From Halalkalibacter hemicellulosilyticusJCM 9152 (lineage in GTDB: Bacteria; Bacillota; Bacilli; Bacillales; Bacillaceae_D): a stretch of 64,000 nucleotides of DNA. Each line of letters begins with the position of its first letter. Within the stretch, counting starts at the first letter, position 1. Below are positions 19,702 through 28,446 of the stretch, piece by piece. Below the pieces are notes generated by a model that was not told the DNA's origin, made no database searches, and saw only the letters and a list, made by a program, of their open reading frames with translations. The DNA is taken from contig NZ_BAUU01000017.1 of NCBI RefSeq assembly GCF_000513115.1, positions 46,016 to 110,015 on the forward strand. Direction: 5' to 3'. The translations under genes and the position numbers were made by a program.

Positions 19702-19893
19702 ATGGGACAAAATAAACAATTTGAGCCAGGTCAGAAAGCACCGAACAACGGCATCTATGTGGAGATCGGTGAGACGGGTAGTATGGTTCAAGATCCAAAG
19801 TCATTGAAAATGGAAGCAGGTGACGTATTTCCTGATACTTCAAACCATAACCGGAAATGGGCACCAAAAAGTAAAAGGAGATCGGGAAATTAA
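19702..19893 (+). CDS. yjzC: YjzC family small protein
   Basis: 63 residues beginning MGQNKQFEPGQKAPNNGIYV, with the GETGSMVQDPK and NRKWAPK blocks of the YjzC family, found right after argF in B. subtilis as well. No signal or membrane segment; basic C-terminus. Function unknown. ATG start 8 bases after AAGGAGGG, followed by a terminator. Confidence 0.9.
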   Translation: MGQNKQFEPGQKAPNNGIYVEIGETGSMVQDPKSLKMEAGDVFPDTSNHNRKWAPKSKRRSGN

Positions 19894-19911
19894 TCGAAAA
19901 TGTTAGTAGTT

Positions 19912-19947
19912 AAAGCCTTAAAGGTTCTTAAACCTTTGAGGCTTTTT
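19912..19947 (+). terminator. Terminator after yjzC
   Basis: Stem AAAGCCTTAAAGGTT paired with AACCTTTGAGGCTTT around a CTTA loop, ending in five T. Probably ends the arginine operon transcript. Confidence 0.85.
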
Positions 19948-20102
19948 GAGTATTCTTTTTTTCAAATGGATCTAATCATTCAAAAGAAAAGGAATGAAAT
20001 TTCAATGAAAGAAAAGGGTGACACGCCTCTTCCGTTTTCACGATTCTTTGCATATGGTAGTAACGATAATAGGAGAACAATGAAGATAGGAGTAGCTTAG
20101 TG

Positions 20103-20846
20103 ATGAGGGATGCACGTTATCAACAAATAGCTCAAAAATGGGGTGTGACCTACCTTCCTGAAAGACCTAGTGGATTTGCTGTCTTTCTTTTAGGTGATAA
20201 CGGTATAATCACGAGAAAAAATGACAGTGATTGGGAGCTACACCCTGAAAAATCTTTATTCTTAACAGGATTACTTCAACGTGGCTATACCGTTGTTGTA
20301 CCCCCACTCCATCCATCACATTGGGGCAGTGAAGAGGATTATAGAATAGTGCTTCATATGTATCATCATGTGTTAAAGCAGGAAATTTTAAATAGGCGAA
20401 TTCATATATTGGCAGAAGGAACAGGTGCTTTATTAGCATTAAGGTGGATAGCTGAGGAGAAGGAGTGTCTACGATCCTGTTACTTTATTAATCCATGTTT
20501 AGATTTACATGCATTTTACCGACAAGAGCAAGAGCATAAATGGTTTTTTAAGCGATTGGAGAAGGAATTAGCTGACGTGTATCAGGAAGATAAAAGACAA
20601 ATAACAGATGAGTGGATTCAATTGATTGCACCTTCATATACATTTGACGATGTCCCTCCATTATCCATTCATTGTGATATGAATGAAAAACGCTTTCCTC
20701 TTCACATTCATAGTCGACCATTTTTACAGAAACTAGCTGAATTAAATACGTATGTCAATCTGCGAATTCATGGTAATGAGCAATCATTTTATCGAACGGC
20801 ACAAGCGGCGTATCCTTTCTTTAAAAAGCATGAAGTAAAGCTTTAA
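20103..20846 (+). CDS. yjaU: YjaU-like alpha/beta-hydrolase-fold protein
   Basis: 247 residues. Position after yjzC and the overall pattern suit B. subtilis YjaU. A RIHILAEGTGALLALRWI segment looks like the nucleophile elbow of an alpha/beta hydrolase, but the Ser is replaced (AEGTG), so activity is doubtful; SIHCDMNEKRF near the C-terminus would be the later strand. No signal peptide. GTG 20100 is an equally possible start; AGGAG lies 7-10 bases upstream. Function unknown. Confidence 0.7.
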   Translation: MRDARYQQIAQKWGVTYLPERPSGFAVFLLGDNGIITRKNDSDWELHPEKSLFLTGLLQRGYTVVVPPLHPSHWGSEEDYRIVLHMYHHVLKQEILNRRIHILAEGTGALLALRWIAEEKECLRSCYFINPCLDLHAFYRQEQEHKWFFKRLEKELADVYQEDKRQITDEWIQLIAPSYTFDDVPPLSIHCDMNEKRFPLHIHSRPFLQKLAELNTYVNLRIHGNEQSFYRTAQAAYPFFKKHEVKL

Positions 20847-20939
20847 ATCTATATAAATGATTTGCAATAAAACGCAATTCAATATTCCTATAATATTTGG
20901 TCGTTATGAACATAGAGTGAAGTTATGGAGGAGGTTATA

Positions 20940-21860
20940 ATGGGTAGAGCACTTGTCACAGGAGGATTAGGTTTTATCGGTTTTCATTTATGTGAGCGAT
21001 TGTTACATGAGGGATATGAAGTGGTTCTAATCGATTCAATGAGAGAGGATATAGATGTTGAGAAGGAAGAGAAATGGATGAGAATTGGACGGAATGCATC
21101 TTTAACCTTTCATAATGAGATGATCGAGAATATAGATTTGAAAAAGATGATGAAAAAAGTTGATATTGTCTTTCATTTAGCTGCTTTAACGCATGCCGAT
21201 AGTAAGTGGCCAAGATTAACAGAAGTCATTGAAAAAAACGTAACAGTAACGGAACGACTGATTCATGCATGTACTAGTGAAACAAGATTTGTTTACGCTT
21301 CGACTGTTGAAGTATACGGGGAACGTCCTGGAAAAATTACAGAGAAAACATCAACAAATCCTACTTCACCTTACGGCATTACGAAATTAGCAAGTGAACG
21401 TTTAATAATGAGGGAATGTAAGAAAAAGGGAATCTCATATTATATATTTCGGTTACCAACCGTATATGGTCCGTGGCAACGAAGTGATATGATGTTCCAA
21501 CAGCTACTATTAGGTAATGAAAATGCCAATGTTGATCGTTCCACAGCAGATTTGTTATATGTAGAGGATTGTGTAGATGGCCTTCTTCTAGCAGCTACAA
21601 CAAAGAAGCATAATGAAGTGTATCACCTATCTACTGGTAGAATAGGTGAATGGTTTTCTGGGCTCACTCTTATTAACAGGGATCATCCTAAGCTAGCTCA
21701 AAAACGACCAACTGTACATGTAAGTAACCTTAAAGCCATAGATGATTTAGGATATAAGGTGAAAACATCTCTACAAGAAGGTATTGCGAAACAAAAGCAA
21801 CATGTGGAACAATGGCAGAAACAGGTTTTAAGAAATGAAGGGGATGGGTTAAAGGAATGA
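20940..21860 (+). CDS. NAD-dependent epimerase/dehydratase family protein
   Basis: 306 residues, extended short-chain dehydrogenase fold. Nucleotide loop TGGLGFIGFH at the N-terminus, VFHLAALTHADS, the active-site STVEVYGE and SPYGITKLASE (YxxxK), then RLPTVYGPWQ. Family members convert nucleotide sugars; the substrate cannot be told. Frame opens at 20925, but ATG 20940 directly follows GGAGGAGG. Its stop overlaps the next ATG (ATGA), so the two genes are coupled. Confidence 0.88.
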   Translation: MGRALVTGGLGFIGFHLCERLLHEGYEVVLIDSMREDIDVEKEEKWMRIGRNASLTFHNEMIENIDLKKMMKKVDIVFHLAALTHADSKWPRLTEVIEKNVTVTERLIHACTSETRFVYASTVEVYGERPGKITEKTSTNPTSPYGITKLASERLIMRECKKKGISYYIFRLPTVYGPWQRSDMMFQQLLLGNENANVDRSTADLLYVEDCVDGLLLAATTKKHNEVYHLSTGRIGEWFSGLTLINRDHPKLAQKRPTVHVSNLKAIDDLGYKVKTSLQEGIAKQKQHVEQWQKQVLRNEGDGLKE

Positions 21861-22015
21861 AGGTTTTTATCGGAATTATTATATTTGCTCTTGTTACAAT
21901 GATAAGCTTTTATGTATTATCGACATTAGTTCAATTGCATGAGGGAGCTAGCGTTATCATTGCACTGATTGTTGGCCTTGCTGTTGAAGTGTTTGTACGT
22001 AGGAAATGGCGTTAA
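21857..22015 (+). CDS. Small two-span membrane protein, 52 aa
   Basis: Starts at the ATGA overlap with the epimerase stop. 52 residues with two hydrophobic segments (FIGIIIFALVTMISFYVL and ASVIIALIVGLAVEVFV) and a basic tail (RRKWR), so an integral membrane protein with a short loop. GGAATG-type weak ribosome site; translation is likely coupled. No homologue recognised. Confidence 0.6.
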   Translation: MKVFIGIIIFALVTMISFYVLSTLVQLHEGASVIIALIVGLAVEVFVRRKWR

Positions 22016-22088
22016 GATTAATAAGAGGTTATGACATAAGTGATTTAGTTGAATCTCTAGATCTACACTTCGTTTTATGCGGGTGGCT

Positions 22089-22123
22089 AGATTGTCTGAA
22101 AGAAGAGTACTTTCAGACAATCT
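22089..22123. terminator. Perfect 14-bp hairpin between converging genes
   Basis: AGATTGTCTGAAAG and its exact complement CTTTCAGACAATCT around a 7-base loop, placed between the ends of the epimerase unit and prfC. No T run on either side, so termination is inferred from position only. Confidence 0.45.
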
Positions 22124-22167
22124 TAACCAGGTGTAATGGATCCGCAAACGATATATAAGAAAACGGG

Positions 22168-23763
22168 TTATGAATCAGTTTGTGTATAAGAGTTTTCGTG
22201 GAACGTAATGTCCGGATATTTATCAGCTGCTGTTCGCATTTGGAAATCATTTTCAAAAAGGGCGACAATGCGTTGATCCCGATCTGTCACTAAATTACGT
22301 TGTGTCTTTTTGAACACTGTTAATGCATCTTCATCTCCAGTTACCCAACGAGCAAGTGTAAATGGAAGACGTTCGAGCTGAATATCTACTTTGTATTCGT
22401 GTTTTAGTCGATATTCTAGCACTTCAAATTGGAGAACACCTACTACGCCAACAATTTGCTGTTCAGCGAAACGGTTGTACGTTTTAAAAAGCTGGATCGC
22501 GCCCTCTTCTGTTAATTGATGAATCCCTTTTTCGAAGGATTTATGCTTGAGCGCTTCTTTTACCGTAATGGTACTAAAATATTCCGGTGAAAAGTGTGGC
22601 ATTTCAGCAAACTCAAACGTATTGTTTTGCACAAGTGTGTCACCAATGCGCAATGTTCCTGGATCAAATAGCCCAATAATATCACCTGGGTACGCTTTGT
22701 CGATAATGTTACGGCTTTGTGCTAAAAACTGTGTTGGTTGTGTTAATTTCATCTGTTTGCCTAATCGTACGTGGTTAACAGCCATTCCTCTTTCGAATGT
22801 TCCAGATGTAATACGGAGGAAGGCAACTCGGTCACGGTGAGCCGGGTTCATATTAGCTTGAATTTTAAAAATGAAACCAGAAAAATCTTCATTTGTTAAT
22901 GGATCAATTTCACCTGTTGAACTTTTTCGTGGTGAAGGTGAAGGTGAGAGCGATAAGAAATGCTCTAAAAAGGTTTGGACACCGAAGCTAGAAATCGCAC
23001 TTCCGAAGAAAATAGGTGTCAGTTCACCTGATTTAATGAGATTCAAATCGTAGGGATCTCCAGCCACATCTAACAATTCTAACTCTTCACGAAATTGCGA
23101 AACAAGACCTTCATCATTAATCGCTTCATCTAACTTAGGATCATCTGGACCTGATAGTTGGATAATATCAATATCTTTTGGGTTGTCAGGGTTGTATAAT
23201 TCAAGCTTTTGGTTTATTCGATCATAAACACCTGAAAATGATTGTCCCATTCCAATTGGCCATCCCATTGGATAGGATCTGATGCCGAGAAGCTCTTCCA
23301 ATTCCTCCATTAATTCAAATGGATCACGGCCTTGACGGTCAAGTTTATTCATAAAGGTAAAAATGGGGATTCCACGCATTTTACATACTTTAAACAATTT
23401 TTTTGTTTGTGCCTCGACCCCTTTAGCTGTATCTATTAACATCGTTGCTGAGTCAGCGGCTGTTAATGTACGATACGTATCTTCACTAAAGTCCTCATGA
23501 CCTGGTGTATCTAAAATATTAATGTGATAGCTATTATATTTGAATTCTAACACGGAACTTGTGACGGAAATTCCTCTTTGTTTTTCAATCTCCATCCAAT
23601 CACTTACAGCATGTTTTGTATTTTTCTTACCTTTTACAGTTCCTGCTTCACGAATCGCTCCACCAAACAACAGCAGCTTTTCGGTTAAAGTTGTTTTCCC
23701 AGCATCTGGATGGGAAATGATTGCAAATGTGCGTCGTGACTGGACCGCATCAATATAACTCAT
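22168..23763 (-). CDS. prfC: Peptide chain release factor 3
   Basis: 531 residues, translational GTPase. G1 SHPDAGKTTLTEKLL, switch I/II with RGISVTSSV and DTPGHEDFSEDTY, G4 MNKLDRQGRDP. RF3 removes RF1/RF2 from the ribosome after peptide release. The frame extends 8 codons upstream, but ATG 23763 sits 9 bases after GAGG. From memory B. subtilis lacks prfC while some other Firmicutes keep it, so this gene interrupts the otherwise shared arg-med order. Confidence 0.95.
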   Translation of the reverse strand: MSYIDAVQSRRTFAIISHPDAGKTTLTEKLLLFGGAIREAGTVKGKKNTKHAVSDWMEIEKQRGISVTSSVLEFKYNSYHINILDTPGHEDFSEDTYRTLTAADSATMLIDTAKGVEAQTKKLFKVCKMRGIPIFTFMNKLDRQGRDPFELMEELEELLGIRSYPMGWPIGMGQSFSGVYDRINQKLELYNPDNPKDIDIIQLSGPDDPKLDEAINDEGLVSQFREELELLDVAGDPYDLNLIKSGELTPIFFGSAISSFGVQTFLEHFLSLSPSPSPRKSSTGEIDPLTNEDFSGFIFKIQANMNPAHRDRVAFLRITSGTFERGMAVNHVRLGKQMKLTQPTQFLAQSRNIIDKAYPGDIIGLFDPGTLRIGDTLVQNNTFEFAEMPHFSPEYFSTITVKEALKHKSFEKGIHQLTEEGAIQLFKTYNRFAEQQIVGVVGVLQFEVLEYRLKHEYKVDIQLERLPFTLARWVTGDEDALTVFKKTQRNLVTDRDQRIVALFENDFQMRTAADKYPDITFHENSYTQTDS

Positions 23764-24117
23764 TTTGACATTCCTCAATTCTCTCAACTATTTTGTGCAT
23801 AATCATTATACCAGTGAAGAAGGGCAATTTCATAATACTAAATTAAAATGCTGAGCAAATGTTGAAAAATGGCGAAGAATGTATAAATATTTTGTAATTC
23901 TATGTTACTATGTAGTATGTATAAGACTGTAAGAGGTGTTGACTGTTTTAATAACAGGTGACTTATAGCCGATATTACAGACATATTACATTTTGTTTAT
24001 GTAGTTCAATATTAAAGGAAAAAGGCATATACGTATCGAATAATATGAAGGATTTGTCGCAACAGCATTTGTTTTTTTAATGATATCTTTTTAGAAAGTT
24101 TAGGGAGTGTCAACAAG

Positions 24118-25086
24118 ATGAACAACCGTTTTTATCTATTTATTTTTATTTTCTTTGTTTGTTTTCTTTTGGGATGTTCACAAAAAAGCGAAACATCTGC
24201 ATCATCTTCAAAGATCGGTTTGTTGTTAGAAAATACGATCGATGACCAAGGCTGGAATAGTAAAGGTTACCAAGGACTTTTGAATATTCATTCGAAGTTT
24301 GAAGTAGACGTGGTGTTTAAGGAAAATATTGATTCGGAAGCAAAAGTGGAGCGAGCGGTGGAGGAATTTGCTGCAGAAGGAGTTACACTCGTGTTTGGCC
24401 ATGGACATTTTTATGCAGAACCGTTTACTCAACTAGGCAAACAATACGATGACTTGCATTTTGTTAGCTTTAATGGATCTGTTGAAGGGAGTAATGTAAC
24501 CAGTCTTCATTTTGATGGTTATGCAATGGGTTTTTTTGCGGGCTTAATTGCAGCAAAAATGTCTGAAACTCACCAAGTGGGAGTGATTGCAGCATTTCCT
24601 TGGCAGTCTGAAGTAGAAGGGTTTTATGAAGGAGCATCACTTGATGAAATGACCACCGTACGAATTGACTACGTAGAAGATTGGGCAAATGAAGAGAAGG
24701 CGCTTGACTTCTTTAATGATATGGTAGCTAGTGGGGTGGATGTTTTTTATCCGACAGGTGATGGCTTTCATGTTAGAGTAGTCGAGGAAACGAAAAGAGA
24801 AGGGCTCTATGTTATTGGATATGTTAGTGATCAATTAGACCTTGGGGGTACGACCGTCTTAACAAGTACGATTCAAAAGGTAGACGGCTTGTATGAGTTG
24901 ATAGCAAACCAATATCAGAAAGACGAATTGATTGGTGGGAATTTTATGTATGACTTTGCAGATGGCGTTATTTCTCTCGGACCATTTGGATCTGAGGTGC
25001 CGGAAGATGTGCAAAAAAAATGGAGGATGCTGTTAATCACTTTATTGAGACAGGTGAATTACCGACTAGTTGGATTTTCTAAGTAA
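24118..25086 (+). CDS. med: Med: BMP-family lipoprotein, positive regulator of comK (C-terminus frameshifted)
   Basis: 322 residues as read. Lipoprotein signal with lipobox LLGC, then the substrate-binding fold of the basic-membrane-protein (BMP/PnrA) family: KIGLLLENTIDDQGWNSKGYQG, LHFDGYAMGFFAGLIAA. In B. subtilis Med raises comK expression, and comZ is next, as here. After an A8 run at 25013-25020 the frame gives an unrelated tail; the other frame from 25020 reads MEDAVNHFIETGELPTSWIF, a normal BMP-type ending with stop at 25080-25082. One more A would restore it. The 350 bases upstream hold no other gene. Confidence 0.88.
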   Translation: MNNRFYLFIFIFFVCFLLGCSQKSETSASSSKIGLLLENTIDDQGWNSKGYQGLLNIHSKFEVDVVFKENIDSEAKVERAVEEFAAEGVTLVFGHGHFYAEPFTQLGKQYDDLHFVSFNGSVEGSNVTSLHFDGYAMGFFAGLIAAKMSETHQVGVIAAFPWQSEVEGFYEGASLDEMTTVRIDYVEDWANEEKALDFFNDMVASGVDVFYPTGDGFHVRVVEETKREGLYVIGYVSDQLDLGGTTVLTSTIQKVDGLYELIANQYQKDELIGGNFMYDFADGVISLGPFGSEVPEDVQKKWRMLLITLLRQVNYRLVGFSK

Positions 25087-25227
25087 TGTGATGCCTGAGA
25101 ACGGTGGGTGTACCTCATTTTTACTTTTGAGCAGAAACTTTTGCGTTTTAATTTGGTCAGTTTTCTTGCTTTCGTGATTATGACATAGTATCGTTATGAA
25201 GGAAGAAGAGGACAAGAGGTGGATAAC

Positions 25228-25416
25228 ATGCAAGAACAGAATATGAAGTTTATGCAAATTGCGATGAAATATTTACCTGAGGGAAAACAAATGTTAGATG
25301 AAAAAGGTATCGAATTCAATATGGAAGATTTACAGCCTATGCTTGAATTGCTTTTAAATGTCATGAATGAAGCCTATGAATTAGGAAAACAAGAAGCTGC
25401 CCAAACGGATGAATAA
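25228..25416 (+). CDS. comZ: ComZ, competence regulator
   Basis: 62 residues, acidic, helical, with MLDEKGIEFNMEDLQPMLELLLNVM, matching ComZ; located after med as in B. subtilis, where ComZ lowers comG expression. ATG 25228 lies 8 bases after AAGAGG; an in-frame GTG at 25219 is part of that site. Separated from med by about 140 bases, so it may have its own promoter. Confidence 0.88.
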   Translation: MQEQNMKFMQIAMKYLPEGKQMLDEKGIEFNMEDLQPMLELLLNVMNEAYELGKQEAAQTDE

Positions 25417-25603
25417 GGCAATTTTAAGTGTCCTTTAAGCTTTGTGCGAAAACACTTGATATGCGTTTATTTCTCTTATTCTTATTAGGCGAGCAATGAG
25501 TAAGCATTGTTAGTTAAATCAAAAGGTACTGAAAAAAAGTTGAATTTTCAGTGGTCTCGAATAGCTACGTATTATTTTTATCTGAATCATTAAATTAGGT
25601 TTG

Positions 25604-25637
25604 GAGGTATTTCAAAAGGGTTCCCTTTTGGTACCTC
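25604..25637 (+). terminator. Hairpin after comZ
   Basis: GAGGTATTTCAAAAGGG pairs with CCCTTTTGGTACCTC around a TT loop, followed by a T-rich stretch. Confidence 0.5.
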
Positions 25638-25650
25638 TCTTGTTATTTGT

Positions 25651-25852
25651 AGGATCAGAATGTATAAGTGCAACTTAGTGTAAAAGATCAGTGAAAATCT
25701 TTAGAAGTTAAAAAGGAGGAAGATTCAAAGAAGAGCGTCGGCTTCGTTCGTTACACGTTGACCTGAAAGGAAACCACATTCAGATCAACTAAATTTCTTG
25801 TAATGACTACGCACGGCGCAGTTAGAAAAGACTGCTGCGCAGTTTTTCTTAA
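25651..25852. repeat. Dispersed repeat family B, copy 1
   Basis: Contains TCAGAATGTATAAGTGCA, GCGTCGGCTTCGTTCGTTAC and ends with a hairpin around GCGCAGT/ACTGCTGCGC then T-rich sequence. The same order of blocks occurs at 52941-53083 and 58404-58578. It fills most of the 465-base gap after comZ; no gene is seen here. Confidence 0.65.
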
Positions 25853-25881
25853 TAGATTTAATTGTGTGAGGAGTGGGAGTG

Positions 25882-26214
25882 TTGACACAGGAATCAACGA
25901 AGCTACAAGCATTTGCGATGGAAATGAAAAAGGGCTTTGACTTGTTACAAGAAGGTCAATATGAAGAAGCGTTAAGAGCTCTTAAACCATTTATTGAGTT
26001 GATGAGGCAGGGTGGTGCTCCTCATATACGTTTATTTGTTTCATATGGAATCGCTCAATTTCGAACAGGAGATATGGAAGGATTTCTTGAAACATACGGG
26101 GCTGTTAAAGAGATGAAAACCAAGAATGACGAAGAAGAACGATTAAAAAGTAATTTAGACCAATTGTTTGAAACATTAATGAGCGAGTTAGAGAAAGAAC
26201 AAGATCATCCATAA
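25882..26214 (+). CDS. Hypothetical helical protein, TPR-like
   Basis: 110 residues starting MTQESTKLQAFAMEMKKGFDLL. The pattern LLQEGQYEEALRALKPF followed by IRLFVSYGIAQFRTGDMEGFLETY resembles two tetratricopeptide helical pairs, suggesting a protein-binding role. Soluble. TTG 25882 is 8 bases after GAGGAG; GTG at 25879 or 25873 are alternatives, the latter on the ribosome site. No family name recognised. Confidence 0.7.
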   Translation: MTQESTKLQAFAMEMKKGFDLLQEGQYEEALRALKPFIELMRQGGAPHIRLFVSYGIAQFRTGDMEGFLETYGAVKEMKTKNDEEERLKSNLDQLFETLMSELEKEQDHP

Positions 26215-26280
26215 TGGATAAGCTCAATTTTAAAATATTCTCATAGAATGATACTAACCTATGGGAAGGAGTTGCTTCAC

Positions 26281-26568
26281 ATGTATCGTCACGCTCATTT
26301 GCAAGGGTTTCGCAATCAACCGGGGTATTATCAAGGCCAAGATCAACGATTCCCATTTTTGCCTTTTCTAGCAGGATTAGCAGTAGGCCCTGTTTTGTTT
26401 GGGGGTTTTGGGCGACCTAATGTTTATGCACCGAGCTACGGTCCTAATTTCGGCCCACAGTTCGGCCCTAATCTAGGACCACAATATGGTCCGTCATACG
26501 GACCAAACTTTGGGCCGTATCTTGGTTCGCCGTATGGTTATCAGCAAAAACCTCATTACGTATGGTGA
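26281..26568 (+). CDS. Gly-Pro repeat small protein
   Basis: 95 residues. N-terminal His/Gln/Tyr-rich part, a hydrophobic FPFLPFLAGLAVGPVLFGG segment, then about eight short repeats of the type YGPNFGPQ. The look is that of small Bacillus spore-coat or surface proteins, which is inference only. ATG 26281 has AAGGAG 9 bases upstream; the frame also opens at 26248 without a site. Stands alone before an insertion sequence. Confidence 0.7.
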   Translation: MYRHAHLQGFRNQPGYYQGQDQRFPFLPFLAGLAVGPVLFGGFGRPNVYAPSYGPNFGPQFGPNLGPQYGPSYGPNFGPYLGSPYGYQQKPHYVW

Positions 26569-26616
26569 TAATTGTAAATATAGATGAAGTATGAACTCAA
26601 AGTATTATACAAGGGC

Positions 26617-26652
26617 ATCGAAAAAGTTTGATTTTAACTTTTTCGGTGCCCT
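26617..26652. terminator. GGCATCGAAAAAGTT-type hairpin
   Basis: AAGGGCATCGAAAAAGTT pairs with AACTTTTTCGGTGCCCTT around a 7-base loop. Same hairpin family as those at 43600 and 52265. Little T after the stem. Confidence 0.6.
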
Positions 26653-26670
26653 TTAACTACTTATGAGTCC

Positions 26671-26678
26671 ATTTTTTT
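26671..26678. repeat. Left target-site duplication ATTTTTTT
   Basis: 8-bp direct repeat ATTTTTTT directly before the left end of the insertion sequence; the second copy is at 28055-28062. Confidence 0.85.
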
Positions 26679-28054
26679 GGTTCTATTATAAATGTTGGGG
26701 TATGGAGAAAATTTTGTGCAAAAAAAACACGCAGTGCCTTATGTCCTTTATACTTGAATTTGCCGAAACAAGAAAAAGGATAGGAGCTGCGTGCATATGC
26801 ATCATAACACGATTATCCCAGGATTAGAAGGTGTTATTATTACAAATTCAGAAGTTGTTGAGGGCATCTGGAAGCTTTCTGTAGAGGTTCCAAAGTGTCG
26901 TCAGAAATGTCCTTGTTGTGGTAATAGAACCAACCGTGTTCATGATTACAGGATTCAGAAGATCAAACACCTTAAAGTGTTTGAAAGAATGACGATTATG
27001 TATTACCGTCGTAGGCGTTATTCATGTAAATGTGGGAAACGCTTCTCTGAGAAAACATCATTTATTGAGCGTTATCAACGTCACTCCGTTGAATGGAACC
27101 AAGCTGTAGCGCTTCGGGTTGTTAAGGGAAAAACGTTTAAAGAGACTGCTGAAATCTTTGGAACTTCTTCGTCTACCATCATGCGTCGGTTTGATACCAT
27201 GGCCGCTCCTCAGTTGAAGGAAGTAAGGGAGTTGCCTCCAGTTATTGCCATTGATGAATATAAAGGAGACACGAGTGAAGGGAAATTCCAGGTCATCATC
27301 GCTGATCCGGTTAATCGACAACCTCTTGATATCCTGCCAAACCGAAAGATGGAGACGGTGAAAAATTACCTTCACAAAAAAGGTGGCAAAGTAGAAGTCG
27401 TTGTGATGGATATGAGTAACAGCTTTAAATCCGCTGTTACAAAGGCACTAGGGAAGCCTGTCATTGTTGCCGATCGTTTTCACTACTGCCGTTATATTTA
27501 CTGGGCTCTTGAACGTGTCAGACGAAGTGTTCAGAATGAATTTGATGACTACAATCGTAAAAAGTGTAAGCGGATGAAACATGTGTTTTATAAAAAGAAA
27601 GAGAATCTTTCCGAGGTGCAGCGCTGGTATCTGGACAGGTACCTGTCCATGTCGGATGAACTTTGTGAAGCTTATGATTTGAAGGAGTTATTTTGTGAGT
27701 GGTTGGAAAAAGCAAAGGAGATAGGCTCCTCTAACATAAGCTATGTAAAAGAAACACTTTACGAGTTTTATCGTAAGGTAGAAGCATCTAACATCGACGC
27801 ATTTAAATCAGCGATCCAGACATTCCGTAATTGGCAACCTGAGATTTTTAACAGTTTTGCTTTTGGTTATACAAACGGCTTTATAGAGGGATTGAACAAC
27901 CAAACGAAAGTATTTAAACGTAATGCATTTGGTTTTAAACGATATGATCGTTTCCGAATGCGAATTCTATTGCATCATCAATGGAAACACATACCGGCAC
28001 ATATAGGTTAAGGGGCAGGCGGAAACTGCCTACCCCAACATTTGACTTAGAGCC
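26679..28054 (+). mobile_element. Complete ISL3-family insertion sequence
   Basis: 1376 bp. Left end GGTTCTATTATAAATGTTGG and right end (reverse complement) GGCTCTAAGTCAAATGTTGG share the AAATGTTGGGGTA core typical of ISL3 ends. An 8-bp duplication ATTTTTTT flanks both ends, the size usual for ISL3. One intact transposase inside. The intact duplication points to a simple insertion not followed by rearrangement. Confidence 0.92.
26797..28011 (+). CDS. ISL3-family transposase
   Basis: 404 residues, full length and unbroken. N-terminal zinc-binding region with CPCCGNRT and a second CKCGKRF, a helix-turn-helix (GKTFKETAEIFGTSSSTIMRRF), and the DDE catalytic domain with VIAIDEYKG, VVVMDMSNSF and the late TNGFIEGLNNQTKVFKR holding the Glu. 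ATG 26797 has AGGAG 10 bases upstream; GTG at 26791 is an alternative. Moves the surrounding element by cut-and-paste or related chemistry. Confidence 0.95.
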   Translation: MHHNTIIPGLEGVIITNSEVVEGIWKLSVEVPKCRQKCPCCGNRTNRVHDYRIQKIKHLKVFERMTIMYYRRRRYSCKCGKRFSEKTSFIERYQRHSVEWNQAVALRVVKGKTFKETAEIFGTSSSTIMRRFDTMAAPQLKEVRELPPVIAIDEYKGDTSEGKFQVIIADPVNRQPLDILPNRKMETVKNYLHKKGGKVEVVVMDMSNSFKSAVTKALGKPVIVADRFHYCRYIYWALERVRRSVQNEFDDYNRKKCKRMKHVFYKKKENLSEVQRWYLDRYLSMSDELCEAYDLKELFCEWLEKAKEIGSSNISYVKETLYEFYRKVEASNIDAFKSAIQTFRNWQPEIFNSFAFGYTNGFIEGLNNQTKVFKRNAFGFKRYDRFRMRILLHHQWKHIPAHIG

Positions 28055-28062
28055 ATTTTTTT
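28055..28062. repeat. Right target-site duplication ATTTTTTT
   Basis: Second copy of the 8-bp target repeat, immediately after the right inverted end. Confidence 0.85.
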
Positions 28063-28093
28063 GGCTGAAGCATCCTTAGATGATCGAAAAAAG

Positions 28094-28372
28094 TTATTTC
28101 TCTTTTTTTGTCTCATTCTTATCTCCATTATTTCTTTTTGATAACCAATCTTGTACAAACGAAAATAATGGTGCAAGTGATTGAGCAAGTGTAAAAATGG
28201 CATCTAATTGGTTAGGTGATGATTGATAATTCGTCTGTTGTTGTGTTTCTTGTTTGTCTATATTTTCTGACTCATCGGGTTCAACTCGTTCTTCATCAGT
28301 TGTTTGTTGTTGAGGTCGTCCGAACATTAAATCAGAAAAGAAGTCACGTTCAGGTGGCTGTTGATCTGCCAT
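28094..28372 (-). CDS. Hypothetical Gln/Glu-rich protein
   Basis: 92 residues: MADQQPPERDFFSDLMFGRP, a Gln/Glu-rich low-complexity middle, then an amphipathic helix (LDAIFTLAQSLAPLFSFVQDWL) and a Lys-rich tail. The design (disordered head, hydrophobic C-terminal helix) resembles the 116-residue protein at 47262-47612. ATG 28372 with AGGAGG 7 bases upstream. No recognised family. Confidence 0.65.
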   Translation of the reverse strand: MADQQPPERDFFSDLMFGRPQQQTTDEERVEPDESENIDKQETQQQTNYQSSPNQLDAIFTLAQSLAPLFSFVQDWLSKRNNGDKNETKKEK

Positions 28373-28446
28373 TGGAATACCTCCTTTTTTAAGGATAAAT
28401 GTTAAAGAAAAGTAACTCTTTTAGGTAGAGTAGTGGCTCACGTTAC

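Noticed and set aside
19900..20100. 66-codon frame after yjzC
   Set aside because: Its first half is the yjzC terminator hairpin; a shorter 31-codon version from 20005 has only a distant weak ribosome site.
23764..24117. Promoter or ComK-type site before med
   Set aside because: TTGACT and TATAGC-like hexamers are present but with 19-base spacing; not strong enough to call.
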